From Phytophthora colocasiae (lineage: Eukaryota; Oomycota; Peronosporomycetes; Peronosporales; Peronosporaceae): a stretch of DNA of 64,000 nucleotides. The DNA lies in contig JAGKQI010000087.1 in the NCBI GenBank assembly GCA_018806915.1, forward strand, positions 868,001-932,000, given 5' to 3'. Of the stretch, positions 11,622 through 22,809 are shown piece by piece. Numbering within the stretch: position 1 is the stretch's first letter; each line of letters begins with the position of its first letter. The notes under the pieces were generated by a model. That model was not told where the DNA came from and made no database searches. It saw nothing but the letters and a program-made list of their open reading frames with translations. The position numbers and the translations under genes are program-made.

Positions 11622-13721
11622 ACGCGAGCGCGGCGCAGTTCATCATCTTTGAGGTCGTCCTGTTCATTATGAACTTGGCGATGGTAATGTGGTTCTTCTT
11701 CCTCTCATCGGTGGGCCGAATGCCAACGTTGTCACTCCGTTGGGTATGGTCTCCGTGCTGATCTTCATCATCTTCGCTGGTTTCGTGGTAACCAAGAGTC
11801 AAATCCCGGACTACCTCATCTGGGCCCACTGGATCAGCCCCATCAGTTGGAGTCTGCGAGCTTTGACCATTAACCAGTACCGTTCCAGTGAGTTTGACGT
11901 CTGCGTTTACAACGGTATTGACTACTGCTCGCAGTACGACGGACTCACAATGGGCGAGTACTACTTGGGTTTGTTCGGCATTGAGACGGAGAAGTATTGG
12001 ATTGCGTACGGCATCATCTATTCGCTCGCCATTTACGTCATTTTCATGTTCATGACCTTCCTGGCGTTGGAATTCCTGCGGTACGAAGCTCCGGAGAACG
12101 TCGACGTCTCGGAGAAGCTGGTGGACGACTCGTACATACTGGCTAACACCCCCAAGAGCAAGAACCAGACGGCTGATGCTGTCGAGCTGCCTGTCGGACG
12201 GGAAAAGAACTTCACGCCTGTGACGGTCGCTTTTCAGGACTTGCACTACTGGGTGCCAGACCCGCACAACCCGAAGGAGCAGCTGGAGCTACTGAAGGGC
12301 ATCAACGGATTTGCCGTCCCCGGATCGATCACTGCTCTTATGGGATCCTCGGGTGCTGGTAAAACGACGCTGATGGATGTCATTGCCGGTCGTAAGACCA
12401 GTGGCAAGATTGCTGGTAAGATCCTCTTGAACGGATACGAAGCGAGCGATTTGGCCATCCGTCGAAGCACGGGATACTGCGAGCAGATGGACGTACACTC
12501 TGAGGCCTCTACTTTCCGTGAAGCTTTGACATTCAGCTCGTTCCTGCGTCAGGATGCTTCGATTCCGGACTCCGAGAAATTCGACTCGGTGAATGAATGT
12601 ATCGAGCTGCTGGGACTGGAAGACATCGCTGACCAGATCATCCGCGGCAGCTCTGTGGAGCAGATGAAGCGTCTGACAATCGGTGTGGAACTCGCTGCTC
12701 AGCCGAGTGTGATCTTCCTAGATGAACCGACGAGTGGTTTGGATGCTCGCTCTGCTAAACTGATCATGGACGGTGTTCGCAAGGTGGCCGACTCAGGCCG
12801 TACCATTATCTGTACGATTCACCAGCCGTCGTCGGAGGTGTTCTACTTGTTCGACAGTTTGCTTCTCCTCAAGCGTGGTGGTGAGACTGTGTTCTTCGGT
12901 GAGTTGGGGACGAACTGTCGTAACTTGATCGACTACTTCGAGGGAATTCCTGGTGTTGTTCCGCTTCCGAAGGGATACAACCCTGCTACGTGGATGCTTG
13001 AATGCATTGGTGCTGGTGTCGGCAACACTGCCGGTAACCAGACTGACTTCGTGGATACTTTCAACAAGAGCTCGTACAGCCAGCAGCTGCAGAGCAACAT
13101 GGCCAAGGAAGGAATCACTGTGCCATCCCCGGACCTCCTGAGATGGTCTTCGGTAAGAAACGTGCTGCTGATTCCATGACGCAAATGAAGTTCGTCGTGT
13201 GGAGATACATCCAGATGTACTGGCGTACGTCTGCATACAACCTGACTCGTATGATTCTGGCGGTTGTATTGTCGGTGCTGTTCGGCCTCATCTTCGTGGA
13301 TGCCGACTATGCGTCGTACTCGGGCTTGAACTCTGGTGTCGGAATGGTCTTCATCGCGGCATTGTTCAACTCTATGATGGCGTTCCAGAGCGTTCTACCG
13401 CTTTCCTGCTCGGAGCGTGCGTCGTTCTACCGTGAACGCGCGTCGCAGACGTACAACGCGTTCTGGTACTTCGTGGGTTCGACGTTGGCAGAGATCCCGT
13501 ATTGTTTCATCAGCTCACTGATCTTCACAGCTATCTTCTACCCGTTCGTGGGCTTCCAGGGCTTCACGGCTGCTGTTCTCTTCTGGCTCATCCTGTCGCT
13601 CTCAATCCTCATGCAAGTGTACATGGGAATGATGTTCGCGTATGCTTTCCCTAGTGAAGAAGTGGCTGCCATTATCGGAGTGTTGCTCAACTCGGTCTTC
13701 ATCCTGTTCATGGGCTTCAGT
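11622..13721 (+). pseudogene. PDR/ABCG transporter, 5' piece (TMD1 end, NBD2, start of TMD2)
   Basis: Pleiotropic-drug-resistance ABC transporter, a plasma-membrane ATP-driven exporter of lipids and xenobiotics. The piece starts within a transmembrane helix of TMD1, followed by a Lys/Asp linker and the second nucleotide-binding domain: Walker A GSSGAGKTT, signature VEQMKRLTIG, Walker B SVIFLDEPTSGLD, H-loop TIHQPSSE, then the first helices of TMD2. The upstream half is missing because PiggyBac 1 sits at its left edge. Two single-base losses break it: one near 11716 (frame 2 to frame 1) and one near 13136, where the paralogous stretch at 17158 has one more C. At 13722 it runs into a scrambled junction and copia sequence. 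Confidence 0.9.
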
Positions 13722-14024
13722 CAGTGAAGAGCTGGATGCCGAGAAAGCGACTCAGTGGAATGAGACGTGCTCACCTTCCAGTCGCAGATCACTCGTGGTG
13801 GCGCGGGTTACACAGTCTGAACGACGTCCCGTTCAGACTGTGTAACCCGCGCCACCAGAGGACTGAAGCCCATGAACAGGATGAAGACCGAGTTGAGCAA
13901 CACTCCGATATCGAGAAAGCGACTCAGTGGAATGAGATGGTTCATTCCACTGAGTCGCTTTCTCGGCATCCAGCTCTTCACTAAGTGTACATGGGAATGA
14001 TGTTCGCGTATGCTTTCCCCTGAG
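13722..14024. other. mosaic junction of inverted and direct fragments of ABC and copia sequence
   Basis: In order: a direct copy of a copia segment (13722-13767, repeated at 14025-14069); a perfect hairpin with 28-bp arms at 13796-13823 and 13830-13857 and a 6-base loop; an inverted copy of transporter sequence (13858-13909, reverse complement of about 13671-13721); a second hairpin made of copia sequence (13912-13935 and 13942-13965), with the inverted match continuing to 13982; and a direct copy of transporter 13616-13653 at 13983-14019. Such shuffled local copies fit template switching during repair, or an assembly artefact. Confidence 0.85.
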
Positions 14025-16458
14025 AGTGAAGAGCTGGATGCCGAGAAAGCGACTCAGTGGAATGAGATGGTACTACCTACATTCGAGGATGCACCGAGTA
14101 GCACTCCAAGCAGCAAACTGGCCGATGGAGACCAACAAGTATGGCACGACATGTTGGAGAATAGTTCCATGCCAGACTACGAGCTTGCGTTAGTTCAAAC
14201 GCAGGAGGGCGAAGATGATGCCAGCACCGAGGAACATGAGAACGAGGATGAACATCGTGAACATGATGGTGATTTTGACGATGCTCAAGTGAGCATCAAG
14301 AGCGATGACGGTGATTTAGACGATGCTCAAGTCGAGAGCGATGACGATGCCGATGCGGCAGTGAGTGAACACGATAATTGTGAACTTGACGGTGATGATG
14401 ACGTTGGAGTCGATGAATTCGTTGATTTTGAACACGAAGATGTTGCTAGTCACGTCGCAGACCTTGTTTCAGTCTCAGAAGATGTGAAGTGACGAGAATG
14501 GATGCGATTTCTTGTTTGACCCGAGTGATGAACTTGAAGCTGAGTGGAACAGCAACCTGAGTGACGAAGTAGATGATCCTCCAAGGCAATCAACACAAAA
14601 CCCAGTCCGGGATGATGTTCTTGGATTTCCTCAGCAGATGCTAGTGGGAAAAGTACACCCTAGAGACGAAGAGGTTCGTCGCACACAAGACCGGAAGCGT
14701 ACCAAGGTGAACGCACAGCGAGTGATAGCAGCAAGACGAGCTGGACTTCGAGAAATTTCTGAGCGTGAACCGTTCGAAGATTTTGAGGTTTGTTCGGCGT
14801 TCAAAGCGCTGCATGCGGATCGACGCGGCAAGGGTGGTTTACGGGCTAGTGACATCAAAATACCCAGGAACTACAGAGAAGCAATGAGATCAAAGCAAGC
14901 GAGTTTCTGGAAAGAGGCTATGGACAAGGAGATGACTGCACTGAAGTCCAAGGATGTGCTGAAGCAGATTCCAAGATCGGATATGCCGGCAGGACAGCAT
15001 GCCATCAAGACAATGTGGGTTTTCGACGTGAAGACAGATCACTTAGGCTACATTGTGACTTTCAAAGCGCGAGTCGTGGCTCGAGGTGATAAGCAGCGTT
15101 TCGGAATTGATTTCACAGACACATTCTCGCCGGTCGCTCGCATGGCGACATTCAGAATGTTTGTTGCAGTGTGCATTCTTCTGAACCTGGTGATCTACCA
15201 AGGAGATATAAACACAGCCTACCTCAATGCTGCGCTAGGCATTAAGCAGTATCTGGAGGAGGTCGAAGGCTATCCGTGCGAGGATGGCGGGATGATTTAC
15301 ATCATCAACAAGGCACTATACGGGCTACGGCAGTCCGGGAGAGAGTGGAATTCAGAAGTGAATAACTGGTTGGTGAACTACGGGTTCAAGCAGTGCAAGA
15401 CTGAGCCTTGCTTGTACTTCTACGACAAAGACGGCGAGTTCGCCATTGTTCTTCTCTATGTCGACGACATCTTGTGTGCAACCAAGAACGAGGAGTTCAA
15501 GAAGAAGATGTTCGAGAAACTCGACATGGACTACGGCCTCAAGGACCAGGGCCTACTCAACACTTACTTGGGAGTTCAGGTGGAGCAGAACGAAAAATCT
15601 ATTAAGATACACCAGACCAAGTACTGCGAGGAGGTCATTGAGCGATTCAACTTTACTGACGCTCATCCCAGTAGAATACCAATGGAGACAAACATGCGTT
15701 TGACGGTGAAAGACACCGACACAGATCAACGGAAGCAGGTGGCCGCAAATGGCAAGACGTTTCCATATCGTGAGCTGGTCGGATCTTTGATGTACTTGAC
15801 AACCTGCACGAGACCGGATATCGCGTTTGTGGTTGGTCAGCTCAGTCGCTACGTACAGAATCCTACACAGCAGCATATCGGTGCAGCCAAGAGAGTACTG
15901 CGGTACCTCATTGGGACCAAAACGCTAGGAATTGTGTACTCCAGGGAGAAGAGTGGAAAGCAGAACCCAGAGCTGGTTGTGGATGGATATTGTGACTCTG
16001 ACTGGGGAAATGACCCAGATACACGCAAGAGCATCACGGGCTTTGTGAATTGCATGGCGGGCGGTGCCATTTCATGGGCATCTAGGCGTCAGAGCATTGT
16101 AGCTCAATCTACCGCAGAGGCGGAGTACGTTGCAGCATGTGAGGCATGCATGGACGGCCAAGGGCTTCGCAATGTATTGATTGAGGTGTTTCCGGAGTTG
16201 GAAACTAAGTTCCGCATGGGCATTGATAACCAAGCGGCATTCGTCATGGCGACGAACCCAACTTACAGTCGCAGAACGCGACACATCGAGTTACGTTGGC
16301 ACTTCGTGAGAGACCAAGTGGCTAAGAGAACCATGGATTTGTGGAAGGTCAAGACCGAAATCAATCCTTCCGACATCATGACGAAGCCCCTGGCCAGCGA
16401 CAGACTCGAGACTTTATGTGCGATGGTCGGTTTGTCTAAGAAGCATCTTCCTCAGTAA
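14010..16458 (+). pseudogene. copia pol fragment (integrase tail, RT, RNase H)
   Basis: The first frame (14010-14492) is a Glu/Asp-rich segment typical of the region between integrase and RT. It stops at 14490-14492, while the next frame (from about 14493) continues through the copia-type RT with a conserved DTFSPVARM segment, a LLYVDDILCA catalytic box near 15452-15480, ALYGLRQSG, and RNase H with a YCDSDWGND motif and the terminal SRRTRHIELRWHFVRDQV signature. It ends at 16456-16458. One frameshift near 14490 and the 5' truncation inactivate it. The RT-RNase H frame itself is intact over about 650 codons. Confidence 0.92.
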
Positions 16459-16480
16459 CGATTTACTTCGGAGGAGGGCG

Positions 16481-16659
16481 TGTTGGAAACCGTACCGTCT
16501 TTTGAGACGATCTGAGAAGTTGAAGACGTCTTATGAAACTTAGCTAGCAGAGTGATGGTAGAAAGGCATCGATTCCGCACTCGGCGGACCTGCCTTCAGT
16601 CCGAAAGTTTCCTTTAACCAAACAAGTTGTGTGTGAGTGCATTTGATTCAACTCCGACA
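16481..16659 (+). repeat. copia 3' LTR, 179 bp
   Basis: Begins TGTTGGAAACCG directly after the polypurine tract and ends ACTCCGACA, giving TG...CA termini. The next base begins transporter sequence (CATCCGCGG). TGTTGGAA starts are common in copia LTRs. Confidence 0.85.
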
Positions 16660-16660
16660 C

Positions 16661-18085
16661 ATCCGCGGCAGCTCTGTGGAGCAGATGAAGCGTCTGACAA
16701 TCGGTGTGGAACTCGCTGCTCAGCCGAGTGTGATCTTCCTAGATGAACCGACGAGTGGTTTGGATGCTCGCTCTGCTAAACTGATCATGGACGGTGTTCG
16801 CAAGGTGGCCGACTCAGGCCGTACCATTATCTGTACGATTCACCAGCCGTCGTCGGAGGTGTTCTACTTGTTCGACAGTTTGCTTCTCCTCAAGCGTGGT
16901 GGTGAGACTGTGTTCTTCGGTGAGTTGGGGACGAACTGTCGTAACTTGATCGACTACTTCGAGGGAATTCCTGGTGTTGTTCCGCTTCCGAAGGGATACA
17001 ACCCTGCTACGTGGATGCTTGAATGCATTGGTGCTGGTGTCGGCAACACTGCCGGTAACCAGACTGACTTCGTGGATACTTTCAACAAGAGCTCGTACAG
17101 CCAGCAGCTGCAGAGCAACATGGCCAAGGAAGGAATCACTGTGCCATCCCCGGACCTCCCTGAGATGGTCTTCGGTAAGAAACGTGCTGCTGATTCCATG
17201 ACGCAAATGAAGTTCGTCGTGTGGAGATACATCCAGATGTACTGGCGTACGTCTGCATACAACCTGACTCGTATGATTCTGGCGGTTGTATTGTCGGTGC
17301 TGTTCGGCCTCATCTTCGTGGATGCCGACTATGCGTCGTACTCGGGCTTGAACTCTGGTGTCGGAATGGTCTTCATCGCGGCATTGTTCAACTCTATGAT
17401 GGCGTTCCAGAGCGTTCTACCGCTTTCCTGCTCGGAGCGTGCGTCGTTCTACCGTGAACGCGCGTCGCAGACGTACAACGCGTTCTGGTACTTCGTGGGT
17501 TCGACGTTGGCAGAGATCCCGTATTGTTTCATCAGCTCACTGATCTTCACAGCTATCTTCTACCCGTTCGTGGGCTTCCAGGGCTTCACGGCTGCTGTTC
17601 TCTTCTGGCTCATCCTGTCGCTCTCAATCCTCATGCAAGTGTACATGGGAATGATGTTCGCGTATGCTTTCCCTAGTGAAGAAGTGGCTGCCATTATCGG
17701 AGTGTTGCTCAACTCGGTCTTCATCCTGTTCATGGGCTTCAGTCCTCCGGCGTACGCGATTCCTTCGGGCTACAAGTGGCTCTACACGATTTCGCCCATG
17801 AAGTTCCCTCTTTCCGTCATGGTGTCGCTGGTTTTTGCGGATTGCGACGAGCTCCCAACGTGGAACGAGACGACGCAGAGCTACGAGAACATTGGTTCGA
17901 ACCTCGGCTGTCAGCCTATGGCCAATGCACCGGCTGATGTTGGCCATATCACAGTCAAGGAGTACACGGAGGAGTACTTTGGCATGGAGCACGACACTAT
18001 CGCACGCAACTTTGGTGTTGTGATCGGGTGTATCGTGGTCTTCCGTATCCTCGGTCTGTTAGCTCTGCGCTTCATCAACCAATAG
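16661..18085 (+). pseudogene. PDR/ABCG transporter, 3' piece (NBD2 signature to C-terminus)
   Basis: Continues the same transporter from the ABC signature loop (VEQMKRLTIG) through Walker B, the H-loop, all six predicted helices of TMD2 and the C-terminal end (LALRFINQ), stopping at 18083-18085. Bases 16661-17743 duplicate 12640-13721 almost exactly, but this copy keeps the C that the first has lost near 13136, so its frame is open to the natural stop. It has no start codon of its own: the copia LTR abuts it. The NWNET-like glycosylation-type loop and Cys residues between the last two helices fit PDR proteins. Confidence 0.92.
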
Positions 18086-18554
18086 AAGAGATAGACACCT
18101 ACAATACAATAAACTCACCTTGACACTTTCAGCACTTCCGTAAAAACGGCATACTACAGTATTATTCTAGAAGTACCTACCCCATATCCTCGTTACTTGC
18201 TCTACTGATGCATATGACTTTATAACACGCAGAATGTTGTTAGGACAACTACTTCAGTTGGAAACAACAGTGCGAAGGACTTAAGACAAGATGCATCGCT
18301 CGTGACAAATGACCTCTAGTTCTGCTGCAAGCCAACGAAAGTCTTCTACATTCGAGACCGCTAGTTCATTTTTTTTATTGCGCTCTAGTTGGGGCGACTT
18401 TTATCACTCCAGTGCTGTTAGTGCTCGAGGTCCATGGTCTTTCTATCGCTGTGGATCCTTTGAAAGGATCTTGATAATGGACGTCCCGTAAACTATTCAG
18501 GCCAGATCAAAGCGAAAGAAAAACGAAACAAATTTAATACAAAGTGGATTTGAA
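18086..18554. other. 3' flank of transporter and 5' flank of effector copy A
   Basis: No gene is seen. An A/T-rich stretch after the transporter stop (AATACAATAAACTC near 18099-18112) could carry its polyadenylation signal. The promoter block shared by effector copies B-D is absent upstream of copy A. Confidence 0.5.
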
Positions 18555-20906
18555 ATGTCAAGGAAAGCAAAGCCCGTATGGAATCCTGGAGTTCGAGTAG
18601 AACGTAGTTCAAGCACAAGTGTCGTATCACCAGCGAGGTTTCTACGAGCAACAAGAATCGTCGATTCCAGTACTGAAGAGAGAGCTGGGGGAATATCTGT
18701 GTCTGGTACAGAAAAGTTAGCAAAATTCTTCAAGTCGTCGAAAGTGACCGATGAACAACTTCAGAAGTGGATCAGCAAGGGGAAAACAGCGGATAATGTC
18801 TTCTATCGCATGAACTTGGAGAATATTCGATTTACGAGGCTTTTTAAAAGCCCTACGTTCCTGCGGTGGCTTGACTATGCCGATGACTTGAGTGCTTCCG
18901 GCAAGGGAACACCTGCTATTTCAGTATTATCGGCAAAGTATGGTGACGATAAACTCTACCGAATGATCGGATGGGCCCAGATGGAGGAGAGTACCAAGGC
19001 ACTTGGCACCAGATTGAAAACGGACCAACTAAAACATTGGGTGAAGATCCGGAAAGATCCTGATGAAGTGTTCAAATTGTACGACCTCGAGTACGCTGGG
19101 AGTCGTATCCTCGGTAAACCTAAGTTCAGTGAATGGGTGAAGTATGTCGATGATCTGAATGCGAAAAACGAAGGAGTGGTGGCATCGATTATCCCGACAC
19201 TGAGAAAATTCTACAGTGACGACGATTTATTTCATATCGCTCTGGCAGCTAAGAGAGTGGACGAGACGGAGCCCATGGGAACAAAATTGGAGGACGCGTT
19301 TGTGCAGTTCTGGATCCATCGTAAGGAAACGCCTGATAATGTTCTGGTGGAGCTCGGACTGAAAAAGTCAGCGTCAACTTTGTTGGAGAGTCCATTGCTC
19401 AACATTCTGACCAAGTACACGGACGCGTATAATGTCAAGAACGCGGCGAAGAAATCAACAGTGATTGAAACTCTCACTCGCGCATTTGATGACGAAACGG
19501 TGGCTAGAATGCTCATACCGTATTTGAGATCTCATAGTTCAGAGAGATCTCATAGTTCGCACCGTGTAATAGCCAATCAGCAACGTTGTTCAGTCCACAT
19601 CAGCAATTGAGATCTCATAATTCGTAGCGTAAAAATAGGTCAAAACTCTCAAAAACAGGGGCGCTCACTTCGAGAGAAGCACCATGGGGCCGCGGCCGGA
19701 AGGAAGGAAAGACGAGGACGACGGGCATCGGTAAAGCTCCTAAGCAATTCAAACGTGGTGCAGTATCGTACGAGCACAAACTACGAGTAATAGAGTTCCA
19801 TGATGCAGAGACGTGTCGGTACCTGTACGGCTCTTGTACATTTTACAACAATACAACTTCAAAAACCTGGGGTCTGAACTATGAGATCTCAAATACGGTA
19901 GTTGGGAGGGGAAAACCTTCGACGAAGGAGATCGCGACCAAGTTTCAGGCGGATCAATTGGAGATGTGGATGAACAGTGGTCAATCTGTCGACGACGTGT
20001 ACAAACTGCTGGGTTTACCTCTCAGAAAGGATTTGCTGAACGACTTTGGCAATCAAAAGCTGTTCAACACGTGGTTTAGCCTACATGAATGCTATCAGTG
20101 TCAAGAACCCAGAGAAAACATCCGCTATCTTTTCGGCATTGGCGCCAATGTTCAGGGACAGACCGATGATGCAAATTCTCGAAGCTGCCAATAAGTTCCC
20201 CAGCATGGAAAAAGCTGCTACCAAATTGCAACTTGAGAAGGCTCAGAGCATTTTTTCCAGTGGAGCCTCCCCCTATGATGCGTTTAGGCAGGTTGCGCTT
20301 GATGATGTTGGGGATTCCATACTCAGTAGTCCTCTTTTCAAGAAGTGGATGGTTTACGTGGACGATTTCAACCAGAAAAACCCAGCAGAGAAAAAATCCT
20401 GGTTCTTGCCACTCCGTACCAACTATCAAGGCTATAGTCTCGATAAAATCATTGACAAGGGGATGAAAGACCCCAGGACAATGAAACTTGCCCAATTGGT
20501 GGAGAAGGAGCGTATGGAAGAGTGGCTTGTGAAGTGGAAATATTCCCCAAGTGTTGCGTTTCGTGACCTGCATCTCAACAAAGCTGGGGAAAAAGTGTTT
20601 TCAAGTCCAAAATTTAAGTTGTGGGTTAAGTACTTGGATGACTGGAACCAGGCATATCCCAGCGAGAAGGCGACTATGATCGATGGGTTTCGAGCCAATA
20701 ACCATGATTTGGATTTAATTCGGATGCTTACGGCGGTGGAGAAGGTCCCGAACACGAAGAAATTGGCGTCGCAGTTGAAGGATGCCCTGGCGGATAAATG
20801 GGTAGCGGAGAAGAAAACATTCGACTACGTCAAATCGTGGATCAGCCATGTACCATCCTCGGACGATATGTTGGAGCGGTTTACCAAGAAACTCAACAGT
20901 GCGTAG
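18555..20906 (+). pseudogene. RxLR effector copy A, split by a MITE
   Basis: Secreted host-translocated effector family with a WY domain followed by tandem LWY repeats. RFLR lies at residues 28-31 and EER at 41-43 from the Met at 18555. The N-terminus (MSRKAKPVWNPG) has no hydrophobic signal peptide, unlike copies B-D. WY1 (LQKWISKGKTADNVFYRM) and two LWY units follow (LKHWVKIRK, VQFWIHRKE). The frame ends where a 381-bp mariner-type element is inserted (19518-19898). Coding resumes at 19901 with further LWY units to the stop at 20904-20906. A second lesion is an extra T at 20075-20077 compared with copies B and C. Confident as a pseudogene; whether the 5' part is expressed is unknown. Confidence 0.85.
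19518..19898. mobile_element. 381-bp mariner-type non-autonomous element in effector A
   Basis: Perfect 26-bp terminal inverted repeats (CCGTATTTGAGATCTCATAG... and its reverse complement) are flanked by TA on both sides (19516-19517, 19899-19900). The uninterrupted sequence CTCATAGTTG is seen in copies C and D. Inside, 19767-19800 reads a short segment (SYEHKLRVIEFHDA) resembling the N-terminal helix-turn-helix of a Tc1/mariner/pogo-like transposase, so this is an internal-deletion derivative. Confidence 0.88.
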
Positions 20907-21660
20907 ACCTAAATTCAAGCTTGTAGAGGTCATCTAGTTCGAAGGATTTAGTGGATTTACTTCACCACGTAGAACGTAACACAAGGAATAGAGGACTGGG
21001 CAGGTTGTGTCAAGTTGGCACTACCGCGAGCCGTCTTACCTCCAAGTATCAAACAACGCCAGGGCAGTCGCTCTAAACTGAAGATGAGTACAGCAGACCC
21101 TATAGTAGATTTATCCGGCTACCCTAGCAGTAAATAGAGGGTATAGGATAGTGCCCAACACTTAGTGGACTCCATTACACTTGCAGCTAGGCAAATGCAC
21201 TCAGGTCAAAAGAATTCTGGTCCACGGATCCCATGCGTTCTACTCCGGGATTTTTTTTTTCTTTAGAGCAGCAACGAAAATCGTAGTAAACCGATTCACT
21301 CCGAAATCTTATATCCCATGCAGCGGGATGTTTCCTATCATATCATACTAGCATTTGCAGCATTAGAGAATTTACATCCAGAAACGGTCTTCAATAGAAC
21401 GATGATGAAATTGGCCTTCTGTTATGTTAGTTTGTTGTTTCTGATATGCAGTTAGACGATTTATCCTAGTCACCTTTCGGTGTTGCCCCCTGATGGTTCT
21501 TTTCGAAGTTGCCCTGCTGCTGTCTTGAGGTTGGTGCTACAACCGATCAAAGCCGCTCGTATTGGCGGGCTACCACCTTTCCCGCCAGACTTTGTGCCGA
21601 GTTAGTATGCCAACTTGTCAAACATGCAAGTGAGAGTTGTTCCTGGTTGCTACTACTTGG
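20907..21660 (+). repeat. conserved 3' flank of effector copy A
   Basis: Starting at the stop codon, this stretch is nearly identical to 26291-27157 (after B) and 57960-58705 (after C), with a few indels. No coding frame is visible. It shows that the whole locus, not just the coding sequence, was duplicated in tandem. Confidence 0.8.
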
Positions 21661-21663
21661 CTT

Positions 21664-21800
21664 GACTATTGAATTCTGAAGGTTTCGATTGTGATAGTGA
21701 ATTGTTTGAATGGGATATTGAATTTTCGAATGCTAATTTCTTGGAAAGTAAGTCCCCGGAGGGACTCGAACGCCTGCCAAGTGCGTAGCTTTGTGGTGCG
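21664..21800 (-). mobile_element. tRNA-derived SINE, truncated
   Basis: On the minus strand a tRNA T-arm/box B (GTTCGAGTCC, followed by CTCCGGGGAC) is attached to a non-tRNA body of about 90 bp. The same head and body recur at 32179-32334 and 58720-58846. Only the 3' half of the tRNA-like head is present, so it is not a tRNA gene. Confidence 0.6.
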
Positions 21801-21810
21801 TTTTTTTCGC

Positions 21811-22116
21811 CAGGTACATGTACTTGGTTCTCTTCTCCTTATCCTCTTCACTTTCTCCATCTCGATCTACCGGCACTACTTGCGCTTGAACTCCGTGTCC
21901 TTGTCGTAATAACGATACAAGACCGGGTGTTGATGGATCCAAGTCTCGCAATTCGTCTAAAAGACTCGAAATTTGACGCAGCTCCGTCACAGTCAGCACG
22001 TTTTTCTTCTCGTTCAGAAGGAGCTTCTTCACATCTGGTTGCTTTAACTTATCAGCACTTAAGTGCGTCGCCAGGAACATGCGCAGTGCACCAGCACCTT
22101 CACCGCAGAGCTCCAT
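21811..22116 (-). pseudogene. 5' fragment of a small gene, possibly Vma12/TMEM199-like
   Basis: A clean minus-strand frame starts at ATG 22116 (MELCGEGAGALRMFLATH), has an acidic/charged end (GESEEDKEKRTKYM) and then runs into SINE sequence. The layout of a helical LRQISSLLDELRDL segment, a small-ligand-like loop and a charged RxKYM end resembles the cytosolic part of V-ATPase assembly factors of the Vma12/TMEM199 family, but this rests on a weak visual similarity. A shorter copy lies upstream of effector D (58847-59010), so the fragment is part of the duplicated unit. Confidence 0.35.
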
Positions 22117-22156
22117 TTTGACTCAAGTTCGTAACTGTACATCTAAGAAATTGAAA

Positions 22157-22386
22157 GTGTGGGCCACTACTATGTAGCATAGCAAAGCTCCGAGTCGTAT
22201 GGCATCTGTCCCCAATCTCGTGATCACTTATGTATACGAATAATAGGCTTCATGCATCATCATTTTTCAACAATGTTACGACATGTTAGCTCCCACCACA
22301 CAAACTTCTTGACAAAACCAGCTCTTGAGATGTACTGCGGCACAATGTGTAACCGGAGGTCATTTCGCAACTTCCCCACAGGAGTA
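22157..22386 (+). promoter_or_regulatory. conserved upstream block and putative initiator of effector B
   Basis: About 230 bp upstream of the effector start is nearly identical in B, C (32757-32985) and D (59810-60026). It contains TCATTTTTCAACAA at 22260-22273, close to the oomycete initiator consensus (TCATTYYNCAWTTT type). The block is missing in front of copy A. Confidence 0.5.
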
Positions 22387-22809
22387 ATGCAGCTATTTTA
22401 TCTACCGGTAGGTGTGACTATCCTTGCCTTTGTAGCATGTGGAGCCGCCACAGGTGCAAGAATACTCTTTTCTGATGTTTCCAACAGCCACCAAGCTCAC
22501 GCTGCAATAACGAGAGTTGTATCAACCACAAGATTATTACGAACGAGAACTGTCATGGAAGAGGAGAGAACTGGAGGGGTTTCTGTATCTGCATCCGACA
22601 AGCTCGCAAAACTCCTCAAGTCTTCGAAAGTGACCGACGATCAGCTTCAGACGTGGCTCGAAAAAGGAAAAGCAGCGGAGAGTGTCTTCTATCGCATGAA
22701 TCTTGAGAACACTCTATACACAAGGTTGTTTCAGAACCCGAAGTTCCTCCGGTGGCTTCAATACGCTGATGACTTGAGTGCTGCCGGAAAGGGGGCATCT
22801 CCCATTAAG

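Larger units (their letters stand above)
14010..16659 (+). mobile_element. 5'-truncated Ty1/copia retrotransposon
   Basis: Contains the RT-RNase H end of pol, a polypurine tract (GGAGGAGGGC, 16470-16479) and a 3' LTR at 16481-16659. The 5' LTR, gag, protease and most of integrase are absent, replaced by the mosaic junction. The base after the LTR continues exactly into transporter sequence equivalent to 12639, so the element once sat inside the transporter gene. Confidence 0.85.

Noticed and set aside
13717..16665. A normal target-site duplication for the copia element.
   Set aside because: The 5' LTR is absent and the left flank is transporter sequence from a different position. No short duplication can be defined.
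20076..20573. A 165-codon minus-strand frame under effector A, repeated under B and C (25460-25957, 57069-57758).
   Set aside because: It is conserved only because the sense coding sequence is duplicated. It has no domain, and its composition matches an antisense shadow.
21755..21790. A tRNA gene suggested by GTTCGAGTCC and CTCCGGGGAC on the minus strand (also at 32260 and 58810).
   Set aside because: No 5' acceptor strand pairing or anticodon stem can be built, and the sequence is repeated with a non-tRNA body. It is a tRNA-derived SINE.
22252..22386. Earlier Met codons upstream of effector B (22252, 22273 and others).
   Set aside because: The segment is the conserved upstream block, and using these starts would bury the signal peptide more than 40 residues inside.
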